The position numbers and the translations under genes were made by a program. 8,064 nucleotides of DNA from positions 1 through 8,064 of the forward strand of contig JAFCZZ010000063.1 of assembly GCA_019314085.1 (NCBI GenBank), written 5' to 3'. This stretch comes from Deltaproteobacteria bacterium. Lineage in GTDB: Bacteria > Desulfobacterota > Syntrophia > Syntrophales > UBA2210. This document shows positions 1-5,025 of the stretch, piece by piece; the first letter of the stretch is position 1, and every line of letters starts with the position of its first letter. The notes under the pieces were generated by a model that worked only from the letters and a program-made list of their open reading frames with translations, had not been told where the DNA came from and did no database searches.

Positions 1-449
1 CAGATATTGGCAAAGATAACGCCTTTTTCGCCTGCTGGTCCAATTGAGGCTGCAATCGAACCTTTGCCCGTCTTCGATTGGAGTGTTTCGTTTGTTTCTT
101 CAGTGGTTTTCCCCCAGAGTGAGGCGGCATCTTTGATCTGCCCTCCTTCTTCCGTAACGAGAAGGTAGACGGGTTTTGAGGACGCACCTGTCACGAGAAT
201 GGCACCGAACCCTGTTCGTTTTTGTGCCATCCCGAAGTCTCCACCGTAGTTCGAGTCGGCAAAGAAGCCTGTCTGAGGGGAGATGGCTGCCATATGGCCC
301 CTGCTTGTTCCCCATATCGGGGTGTCAGTCATTGGGCCCACAGCGAATACCATTGCATTGTCCGGTCCCAGAGGATCGGCATCTGCCGGCACGGTATCAT
401 AGACAAGTTTGGCGGCAAACTTAAGAATTTTCCCATTGTGTCCGTACAT
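1..449 (-). CDS. Aldehyde:ferredoxin oxidoreductase family protein, N-terminal part (runs off left edge)
   Basis: The 149 visible codons match the N-terminal domain of the AOR family, which are tungsten-pterin and Fe-S enzymes oxidising aldehydes to acids with ferredoxin in the cytoplasm; the family also includes the BamB-type benzoyl-CoA reductase subunit. It opens with MYGHNGKILK. Further family blocks are DPLGPDNAMVFAVGP (about residues 25-39), SNYGGDFG (about 66-73), KPVYLLV, KDAASLWGK and ASIGPAGEKGVIFANI near the window edge. The start is supported by GAGGAG at 457-462, 7 nt from the ATG. The cluster-binding cysteines and the catalytic C-terminal domains lie outside the window. Oddity: after KILK the sequence jumps straight to FAAKLVYD. 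Relatives have roughly 26 more residues there, including a GGRG-like motif, so the N-terminus looks internally shortened without loss of frame. The gene is divergent from the CoA-transferase at 812, which suggests a shared carboxylic-acid or aldehyde pathway (inference). The substrate cannot be named. Confidence 0.88.
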   Translation of the reverse strand, partial: MYGHNGKILKFAAKLVYDTVPADADPLGPDNAMVFAVGPMTDTPIWGTSRGHMAAISPQTGFFADSNYGGDFGMAQKRTGFGAILVTGASSKPVYLLVTEEGGQIKDAASLWGKTTEETNETLQSKTGKGSIAASIGPAGEKGVIFANI

Positions 450-456
450 TTTTTAA

Positions 457-462
457 CTCCTC
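457..462 (-). promoter_or_regulatory. Ribosome binding site of the AOR-family gene
   Basis: GAGGAG on the minus strand, 7 nt before the ATG at 449. It fixes this start and argues that the short N-terminus is the actual translated form rather than a mis-chosen start. Confidence 0.7.
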
Positions 463-497
463 AGCATGGGTTGTTGTTCAAAATTTTTTTATTGCAG

Positions 498-525
498 AGT
501 ATACCCGAAACGGATCACTTCACAA
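498..525 (-). promoter_or_regulatory. Candidate sigma-70 promoter for the AOR-family gene
   Basis: On the minus strand, TTGTGA (525-520) and TATACT (503-498) are separated by 16 nt. They match the -35 and -10 consensus at 4 and 5 of 6 bases. Transcription would start near 491, giving a leader of about 42 nt before the ATG at 449. The inverted repeat at 527-547 abuts the -35 box. Prediction from sequence only. Confidence 0.4.
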
Positions 526-526
526 A

Positions 527-547
527 ACACTAATTTTAATTTAGTGT
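527..547. promoter_or_regulatory. Inverted repeat, candidate operator in the divergent promoter region
   Basis: ACACTAA, 7 nt of AT-only spacer, then TTAGTGT: a perfect 7-bp dyad of 21 bp. It sits immediately upstream of the candidate -35 box of the AOR-family gene, where an activator or repressor dimer would bind. No regulator gene lies in the window, and the dyad cannot be assigned to a known regulator family. Confidence 0.4.
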
Positions 548-552
548 CCCTC

Positions 553-606
553 TCGAGGATGGTTGCAACCCCTCGATTGACAGTAGAAATGAATTTATTA
601 TTCTAC
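553..606. promoter_or_regulatory. Two further stacked inverted repeats between the divergent genes
   Basis: TCGAGG (553-558) pairs with CCTCGA (571-576) around the perfect 10-bp palindrome GGTTGCAACC (561-570). Next to it, GTAGAA (583-588) pairs with TTCTAC (601-606). With the dyad at 527-547 this gives three adjacent inverted repeats within 80 bp. They could be regulator sites or cruciform-prone DNA. No gene was found in the interval from 450 to 811 apart from these and the two candidate promoters. Confidence 0.3.
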
Positions 607-737
607 AAGGATGTTTGTTAAACAATAAAACTGGTATAAGCGATTTTGTAAACTGCTGGGTCCATTACGGACAGAATAAACCCTGATTGTGCAATCCCGT
701 TGGATCAAGCACCCATAAAAGACACATCCTTTTGTTC

Positions 738-767
738 TTGAATGGTATCGACAAAAAAGAATATACT
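738..767 (+). promoter_or_regulatory. Candidate sigma-70 promoter for the CoA-transferase gene
   Basis: TTGAAT (738-743) and TATACT (762-767) are 18 nt apart, matching consensus at 4 and 5 of 6 bases. The predicted transcript starts near 774 with a leader of about 38 nt. A ribosome binding site, TGAGGA (799-804), lies 7 nt before the ATG at 812. Confidence 0.4.
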
Positions 768-811
768 TTCACTTCTCAATAGTAACTACATAATAATATG
801 AGGAATAAAAC

Positions 812-2032
812 ATGAAGAAAGCTTTAGAGGGCATACGGGTAGCCGATTTGAGCCATGTCCTGGCGGCACCGACCTGTACCATGTTTCTGGCAGACCTGGG
901 TGCGGAAGTTATCCATATCGAACCGAAAAACGGAGACGATGCCCGTGAAATAGGGCCCTACGTTGGGGGAGAACACGATATAAATAAAAGCTCCTATTTT
1001 ATCAGCCTTAACCGTAACAAGAAGAGCCTGGTTCTCAACCTGAAGAGCGACAGGGGAAAAGAAATCCTGCGGGAAATCATAGCCGCTTCGGATGTTGTAG
1101 TAGAAAACTTCAGACCCATGACGATGAAAAAGCTTGGTTTTGATTGGCCAGACATACAAAAGATCAATCCCCGTGCCATCTATTGTTCTGTGTGCGGATT
1201 CGGCCATGACTCCCTTCCCGCCTATGCCGCCCGTCCGGCTTACGACATGGTAGCCCAGGCATACAGCGGCATAATGAGCATAACCGGCCCCGAAGAGGGC
1301 CCCCCCTGCCGTGTAGGATCTTCGGTAGGTGACATCATAGCGGGGCACCAGGCAACCATAGGTATACTTGCTGCTCTCCTGCACCGGGAAAAGACCGGCA
1401 GGGGACAGCACCTTGACTGTTCTATGGTTGACGGGCTGTTTTCCGTGCTCGAAAATGCTGTTTCCCGCTACACGGTAACCGGAGTCGTACCAGGTCCTTT
1501 GGGAGGTGCCCACGCATCGATTACGCCGTTTCAGGGATTTGAGACCAAGGATGGATCGTGGCTGGTCGCAGCCATAGGAAATGACAACCTCTGGGCAAAA
1601 TACTGCGACGTCATAGGGCGTTCGGACCTCACAGAGCATCCAAAGTTCAAAACAAACGTATTGAGGAGTGAACACAAGAAGGAACTCATGCCCATACTTT
1701 CAGTAGAGATGGCCAGGAAAACCAGCAGGGAATGGTCCGATATTTTTGACGAAGCCGAGCTTCCCTACTCCCCGATCAACAACATACAGGACATCTGCGA
1801 GGACCCGCACATAGCGCACCGGAACATGCTGGTTGAAGTAGACCAGCCGCGCATTGGAAAAATGAAAATCGTCGGTTCGCCTATCAAGCTTTCCGAAACC
1901 CCCGGCGAGGTTTATGCACCCGCGCCCCTTTTGGGGGAACATTCAGAATGGGTTCTCAAAAAGATACTGAACTATTCAGACAAAGAGATACAAACATTGA
2001 AAGAAGAGGGCGTTATAAACAGAGATTTTTAG
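812..2032 (+). CDS. CaiB/BaiF family (class III) CoA-transferase
   Basis: This 406-residue protein has the normal length for family III CoA-transferases, which move CoA from an acyl-CoA to a carboxylic acid by way of an aspartyl-CoA thioester and work as interlaced dimers in the cytoplasm. Visible family landmarks are GIRVADLSHVLAAP (7-20), LGAEVIHIEP (29-38), SLNRNKKSLVLNLKS (65-79) and VVENFRP (96-102). The catalytic aspartate is expected at D145 in RPAYDMVAQAYSG. Also visible are VGDIIAGHQATIGILAAL and REKTGRGQ; the C-terminal part carries the usual PLLGEHSEWVL. It starts at an ATG with a good ribosome binding site and looks intact. The acid substrate (for example formyl/oxalyl, carnitine, benzylsuccinate or phenyllactate types) cannot be told from the sequence. 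The divergent AOR-family gene makes a role in activating an aldehyde-derived acid possible, but this is inference. A terminator-like hairpin follows about 130 bp downstream. Confidence 0.93.
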   Translation: MKKALEGIRVADLSHVLAAPTCTMFLADLGAEVIHIEPKNGDDAREIGPYVGGEHDINKSSYFISLNRNKKSLVLNLKSDRGKEILREIIAASDVVVENFRPMTMKKLGFDWPDIQKINPRAIYCSVCGFGHDSLPAYAARPAYDMVAQAYSGIMSITGPEEGPPCRVGSSVGDIIAGHQATIGILAALLHREKTGRGQHLDCSMVDGLFSVLENAVSRYTVTGVVPGPLGGAHASITPFQGFETKDGSWLVAAIGNDNLWAKYCDVIGRSDLTEHPKFKTNVLRSEHKKELMPILSVEMARKTSREWSDIFDEAELPYSPINNIQDICEDPHIAHRNMLVEVDQPRIGKMKIVGSPIKLSETPGEVYAPAPLLGEHSEWVLKKILNYSDKEIQTLKEEGVINRDF

Positions 2033-2159
2033 AGGTGAATCATTCTCGTGCATGGAGCCAATCTTTACCCTTGACAGTTCGTGCTGTGCGTAAAACAGAT
2101 TTTTTAAAGAGAGGAAGTCATGCATCGAGATCAATCTGCGGTGAGTGCGCTATTGTTCA

Positions 2160-2192
2160 AAACCCCGTTTCTCAAAAAAAGCGGGTTTTTTT
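2160..2192 (+). terminator. Rho-independent terminator downstream of the CoA-transferase
   Basis: CCCGTTT (2164-2170) pairs with AAGCGGG (2179-2185, one G-T pair). The stem is extended by AAA/TTT outside a single bulged C, and seven T residues follow (2186-2192). This separates the CoA-transferase transcript from the DsrE-like gene. A 24-codon reading frame (ATG at 2120, preceded by GAGGAAG) runs through the hairpin and stops at 2194; it is probably fortuitous. Nothing else was recognised in 2033-2159. Confidence 0.7.
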
Positions 2193-2231
2193 GATTCCAT
2201 GATACCAGCAGGAGGAAAACAACGAAAAAAC

Positions 2232-2251
2232 ATTCCGTTTCGGAATATAGT
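2232..2251 (+). promoter_or_regulatory. Short perfect dyad with -10-like box upstream of the DsrE-like gene
   Basis: ATTCCG (2232-2237), TTT, CGGAAT (2241-2246) form a perfect 6-bp inverted repeat. Its end overlaps TATAGT (2246-2251), a 5-of-6 match to a -10 box. No convincing -35 box is seen at the right distance, so this could be an operator at an activator-dependent promoter or simply a leader hairpin. Confidence 0.25.
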
Positions 2252-2285
2252 AAAGCAAAGAAACAACGGAGAAAGGAGAGAACAA

Positions 2286-2627
2286 ATGGATAAGACACAT
2301 CTCTACGTATTGTGGACCAATGATAATCCGATTACGGCCGAAAAGATGGTTTTCATGTATACCATCAACGCCCTCATCCATGGGTGGTGGGAGAAGGTCA
2401 CCCTCATCATCTGGGGCGCGACGGCTCAATTGGTCAGTGAGGATGCCGGTATTCAGGCACAGATCAAGAGGGCCTTTGATACAGGTGTTCACATAACCGC
2501 ATGCAAGGCCTGCGCGGATCAACTGGGAGTCACTGAAACATTGGAAAAACTGAACGTTGAAGTCAAGTATTGGGGACAGCCGTTGACCGAGGTGTTAAAA
2601 AACAACGAACACCTCCTCACGATATAG
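2286..2627 (+). CDS. DsrE-like small sulfur-relay family protein
   Basis: This 113-residue protein has the size and pattern of single-domain DsrE/DsrF-like proteins. These are small cytoplasmic alpha/beta proteins that bind or pass persulfide sulfur on conserved cysteines. It has an N-terminal strand HLYVLWTNDNP (5-15), a helix with ITAEKMVFMYTINAL (16-30), a second strand KVTLIIWGATAQLV (37-50), and HITACKACADQLGV (69-82). The last block carries a CxxC pair, C73 and C76, the likely sulfur-carrying site. It ends with VKYWGQPLTEVLKN. The start at 2286 is set by AAGGAG 7 nt upstream and by where family similarity begins; an in-frame extension back to 2145 would run through the terminator and is not credible. 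It lies 33 bp before the haloalkane dehalogenase remnant on the same strand, so the two were probably once an operon. Its partner protein is unknown. Confidence 0.85.
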   Translation: MDKTHLYVLWTNDNPITAEKMVFMYTINALIHGWWEKVTLIIWGATAQLVSEDAGIQAQIKRAFDTGVHITACKACADQLGVTETLEKLNVEVKYWGQPLTEVLKNNEHLLTI

Positions 2628-2660
2628 AAAACGCTTTACGGGGGAAGACTTGGAGGAAAC

Positions 2661-2804
2661 ATGCAAAGTCTGCGAACACCTGATAAATGTTTTATGGGCT
2701 TGCCCGGGTTTTCATTCACCCCGAACTACCTGGAAGATTTGCCGGGCCTCGAGGATGTCCGCGTTCACTACCTCGACGAGGGCTCTGACGATGCCGATGT
2801 TGAA
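2661..2804 (+). pseudogene. Haloalkane dehalogenase, N-terminal fragment only
   Basis: From the ATG at 2661 (GGAGG at 2652-2656) the frame reads LRTPDKCFMGLPGFSFTPNY, then LEDLPGLEDVRVHYLDEG. This closely follows the start of DhlA-type haloalkane dehalogenases, alpha/beta hydrolases that split carbon-halogen bonds (from memory, DhlA has RTPD, FSPNYLDDLPG and RAHYLDEG at the same spacing). Similarity ends near residue 47, before the oxyanion-hole HGEP motif and the nucleophile Asp, base His and acid residues, so it cannot be active. The frame stays open to 3218, but from about 2805 on it only reads the complement of the Cache sensor gene, giving a chimeric frame of 185 codons. The intact ribosome binding site and closeness to the DsrE-like gene suggest a recent loss. 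The exact break lies somewhere in 2775-2805. Confidence 0.75.
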
Positions 2805-3320
2805 ATCAGCGGTTGTGATCGAAGGGTATGCGTCCGTCTTCATCACCTTCCCCGGATTATCTTTGGCGAGTATATACCAGGGGCGTTCCCTCGGATCATA
2901 ACGGGTGGGGCGTGCACGCTTGTGAGATCGCACAGAACTGCCGTTTTCCCTCCCCATGTATACCGAGTTGACATAGGGGTGTGTGACGCGATAATTATTA
3001 AGAATATCGATTATTTTTTGTTCACGTTCCTGGATATTGTACTTGAAGGTTTTTTCGTTGGCGTTGAGGAAGTTGGTGAAAGCGCGGTCATCACTCGCGC
3101 GGACTGCTTCGTTTGCCGCCAGGGCATTGATGTCGTTTTCCACCTCGGTAAAAAAGGCATCCAAGGTGAAGTCAACATGCTGAAGTTCATTCGATATGTC
3201 TGCTTGGATCGACCGTAAGCCTCTCTCCCAAAGCCTCGACTAAAAAAACCCTCCCAAGGCGAGCAGGATAAAGATCGTGCTGAGGATGTAAAGAACCAAC
3301 AATTTAGCCTGGAGTTTCAT
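2712..3320 (-). pseudogene. Membrane-anchored Cache-domain sensor, broken (amber stop plus 3' truncation)
   Basis: Reading from the ATG at 3320 (GGAGGG at 3331-3336, 10 nt away), the frame gives a short basic start, then a hydrophobic segment LLVLYILSTIFILLALGGFF (7-26). A TAG stop follows at codon 27 (3242-3240). The same frame then continues with a helical, charged stretch (about 28-100) and a double-Cache ligand-binding core: NSVYMGRENGS, RYDPRERPWYILAKDNPGKV (about 140-159) and DAYPSITTADFNIGIVRAL. Such domains are the extracytoplasmic sensors of chemoreceptors, histidine kinases and cyclic-di-GMP enzymes. Similarity stops near 2775. The membrane-proximal half, second transmembrane helix and cytoplasmic output domain are missing, replaced by the antisense of the dehalogenase fragment, with a stop at 2712. 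Which signalling class it belonged to cannot be said. Both lesions argue for a decayed gene; TAG read-through is a less likely alternative. Confidence 0.75.
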
Positions 3321-3460
3321 TTCGGGCTTACCCTCCGTCAACTACGACTCATCAATCCTTGTTTATCAAAAAGATGCACAATAGCTTAAACCTGAATTTC
3401 AAAGAGGCATGGTCTGTCCGGGAAGAGTGTTAATTGTTACATTATTTTAGAGAGATCGCA

Positions 3461-3483
3461 ACATTTTGTAGACACTTTTGTAG
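3461..3483. repeat. Tandem near-identical 11/12-bp repeat
   Basis: ACATTTTGTAG (3461-3471) is followed directly by ACACTTTTGTAG (3472-3483); the second copy has one extra base. Only two units are present. Likely replication slippage in AT-rich DNA, or a half-site pair. Confidence 0.45.
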
Positions 3484-3512
3484 GCTGTTCACCCCAAAGC
3501 CCTATCAGAAAC

Positions 3513-3540
3513 AGGGGGATGGTCAGAACATACCCCCCCT
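3513..3540. repeat. Strong hairpin in the gene-poor interval
   Basis: AGGGGG (3513-3518) and GGT (3521-3523) pair with ACC (3532-3534) and CCCCCT (3535-3540). This makes a 9-bp stem with a 2-nt bulge and an 8-nt loop. Neither strand has a clear U-tract after it, so a Rho-independent terminator is not well supported. Confidence 0.45.
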
Positions 3541-3623
3541 TGGTTACAGCTGTTCAAAAGCACATATGGTATGGTAAAGATCAATACAATACGCTAAGCC
3601 ACTAATTCCATTATGATTCATTG

Positions 3624-3764
3624 TCAAGGTATATACGGTGCGACTTTCAAGCGGTAATCGTCGATTTTCTCATGAAATAATTCTGAGGGTTTGTATTTGA
3701 AGTCTTGTACGCCTTCGATGAAGGCGGTTTCAAAAAGTACCAGGAAGTAATGACTTGTGGTCAT
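3624..3764 (-). CDS. Possible small protein of 46 residues, unidentified
   Basis: The frame from the ATG at 3764 begins MTTSHYFLVLFETAFIEG and ends APYIP. It is moderately hydrophobic at the start and acidic-basic mixed later, and no family was recognised. An in-frame upstream ATG at 3806 would add 14 residues. The upstream bases lack a strong ribosome binding site and no promoter was seen. It could be the tail of a lost gene (the frame is open upstream) or chance. Listed because it is the only protein-like reading frame in the interval. Confidence 0.15.
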   Translation of the reverse strand: MTTSHYFLVLFETAFIEGVQDFKYKPSELFHEKIDDYRLKVAPYIP

Positions 3765-3790
3765 TTTTACACTTACCGTCAGGAATGCTT

Positions 3791-3867
3791 CCCGCACGGG
3801 GTTCAATCCGGGTTACTCACCCGTGGTGCGGGATGCGCCTAGTCTGGCCGGATCGGGCCGCATGCCC
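3791..3867. repeat. GC-rich cluster of overlapping inverted repeats
   Basis: CCCGCAC (3791-3797) pairs with GTGCGGG (3826-3832). Nested in it, CACGGG (3795-3800) can pair with CCCGTG (3820-3825). GGGATGC (3830-3836) pairs with GCATGCCC (3860-3867) across one bulged base, enclosing a GGCC/GGCC mini-hairpin (3846-3849 and 3856-3859). The alternatives exclude one another, as in structured RNAs or repeat elements, but no known riboswitch or intron core was recognised. Confidence 0.35.
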
Positions 3868-3970
3868 TGATATCGTTCGGGCGTACTCCGGCTTCTAAAG
3901 AGATTGCTTTGTGCGCCGTATTCTGATAAGCCACCCCCGCTGTATGACGCGAAATAGGGAGCGACGGACC

Positions 3971-4849
3971 ATGAGGTACGAGGGAAACATATTCAGGCCC
4001 TTCAGCGAGGCGAACAGTTACCTCCTGCAGTGCACCATCGGCTGCTCGCACAACCGGTGCACCTTCTGCGGGATGTACAAGGACCGGAAATACCGCGTAC
4101 GCAGCCTCGATGAGATCAGGACCGATATCCGGATGGCACGGGCCCATTACGGGGATCTCGAAAAGGTGTTCCTATGTGACGGGGACGCCATCGCCATGGA
4201 AACCGATCTCCTCCTGGAGATACTGCGCGAACTGTACGTCGCCTTCCCCTCCCTGCGCCATGTGGGGACCTATGTGGGGCCGCAAAGCACCCTGGAAAAG
4301 GACATGTCGGAACTTGTCGCCCTCCGCTCCGCCGGGCTTGCCAAGGCCTACCTCGGTGTGGAGACCGGCGATGACAGCCTCCTGCAGGAGATCAAAAAGG
4401 GGGTCAGTGCCGGGGAGATGCTCCAGGCCGGCAGAAACCTGGTCGATGCAGGGATTAACCTCTCATCCATGGTCCTGCTGGGTCTCGCCGGCAAAGGGGA
4501 GCGCTCGGTGGAGCACGCCATTGCGACCGCCCGGATCACCAATGAGATGGGTCCCCAGTATCTGGCAGCCCTCACGGTCACCCCCGTTCCCGGAACGGTG
4601 CTCTATAATCAGGTCGAGGCCGGGACCTTCGAGGTCATGGACGCCTTTGAGACCCTCGAGGAGATGAAGATTCTCTTTGAACATATCACCCTTGACAACC
4701 TGAGATTTGTGGGGGTCCATGCCTCCAACTACCTCCCCATAAACGGGACCCTCCAGAGGGACAAGGAGGAGATGCTTGCGGCCATAGACAGTGTCCTTGA
4801 GACGAGGGACCGGGGGATGCTGAGGGACGAGCACCTGCGTGGCCTGTAG
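3971..4849 (+). CDS. Radical SAM family protein of unknown substrate
   Basis: This 292-residue protein belongs to a widespread radical SAM family often seen in anaerobes, recognised from the start MRYEGNIFRPFSEANSYLLQ. It then has the cluster motif GCSHNRCTFCGMYK, with C25, C30 and C33 as the likely ligands of the [4Fe-4S] cluster that cleaves S-adenosylmethionine. The spacing is C-x4-C-x2-C rather than the usual C-x3-C-x2-C, which appears to be normal in this family. Later blocks include VFLCDGDAIAM (67-77), the GTYVGPQST strand, AYLGVETGDDSLL with the SAM-contacting GVETGDD, SSMVLLGLAGKG, TVTPVPGT and a C-terminal HASNYLPING. No extra iron-sulfur domain is visible. The ATG at 3971 is chosen because family similarity begins there and AGGGAG lies 9 nt upstream; a GTG at 3911 would add 20 atypical residues. 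No convincing promoter was found. The reaction is not known. Confidence 0.88.
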   Translation: MRYEGNIFRPFSEANSYLLQCTIGCSHNRCTFCGMYKDRKYRVRSLDEIRTDIRMARAHYGDLEKVFLCDGDAIAMETDLLLEILRELYVAFPSLRHVGTYVGPQSTLEKDMSELVALRSAGLAKAYLGVETGDDSLLQEIKKGVSAGEMLQAGRNLVDAGINLSSMVLLGLAGKGERSVEHAIATARITNEMGPQYLAALTVTPVPGTVLYNQVEAGTFEVMDAFETLEEMKILFEHITLDNLRFVGVHASNYLPINGTLQRDKEEMLAAIDSVLETRDRGMLRDEHLRGL

Positions 4850-4903
4850 GGATCACATCCGGCCGATCTCCGTCATTTTGTTTCCATTCCCCTCCGGATT
4901 CTG

Positions 4904-4933
4904 TTATGAATCACTCCTGTTAAGGTGTCATAA
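4904..4933. promoter_or_regulatory. Inverted repeat upstream of the moxR promoter
   Basis: TTATGA (4904-4909) pairs with TCATAA (4928-4933), and CAC/GTG inside adds three pairs after a 2-nt bulge. It ends 26 bp before the candidate -35 box at 4960, a position suited to a regulator. It could also be a weak hairpin after the radical SAM gene; there is no T-tract. Confidence 0.25.
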
Positions 4934-4959
4934 GGGGTGTATCAGCCATGGCGTTTCTC

Positions 4960-4987
4960 TGGACACGTGATGTATAGGCAAGATAAT
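4960..4987 (+). promoter_or_regulatory. Candidate sigma-70 promoter for the MoxR/VWA unit
   Basis: TGGACA (4960-4965) and GATAAT (4982-4987), each a 5-of-6 match to consensus, are separated by 16 nt. The start would be near 4994, giving a leader of about 32 nt. This suggests the MoxR and VWA genes form their own transcript, separate from the radical SAM gene. Confidence 0.5.
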
Positions 4988-5025
4988 GATTTTTCAAAAT
5001 TACACAAACAGAAGGGTTGAAAATT

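Larger units (their letters stand above)
3337..3970. other. Gene-poor interval of about 630 bp
   Basis: No protein family was recognised on either strand. The left part (to about 3790) is AT-rich. It contains a short tandem repeat (3461-3483), a strong hairpin (3513-3540), and an 8-bp direct repeat GCTGTTCA at 3484-3491 and 3549-3556. The right part is GC-rich with overlapping dyads (3791-3867). The composition shift near 3790 and the adjoining broken genes suggest an old insertion or deletion site. No transposase, terminal inverted repeat pair or target duplication could be shown. Confidence 0.5.

Noticed and set aside
176..533. Plus-strand frames of 82 and 103 codons near the left edge
   Set aside because: They are antisense to the AOR-family gene and its leader, which have clear family similarity; no domain or RBS supports them.
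824..1675. 283-codon minus-strand frame
   Set aside because: Antisense shadow of the CoA-transferase, which has full family similarity; no RBS or domain seen.
2145..2285. N-terminal extension of the DsrE-like protein from an ATG at 2145
   Set aside because: It would translate through the terminator hairpin and an AT-rich leader; family similarity and the RBS both point to 2286.
3624..3660. Group II intron domain V-like bases on the minus strand (TTGAAAGTCGCACCGT)
   Set aside because: The GAGC/GGTTC closing stem is missing and no intron-encoded protein or other domains are nearby.
3795..3815. tRNA T-arm-like string GGGGTTCAATCCGG
   Set aside because: The loop fits TTCRANY, but the flanking 5-bp stem does not form, and no acceptor, D or anticodon arms are found around it.
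4110..4667. 185-codon frame inside the radical SAM gene
   Set aside because: Out-of-frame shadow with a Ser/Pro/Arg/Trp-rich translation; the radical SAM frame is supported by motifs.
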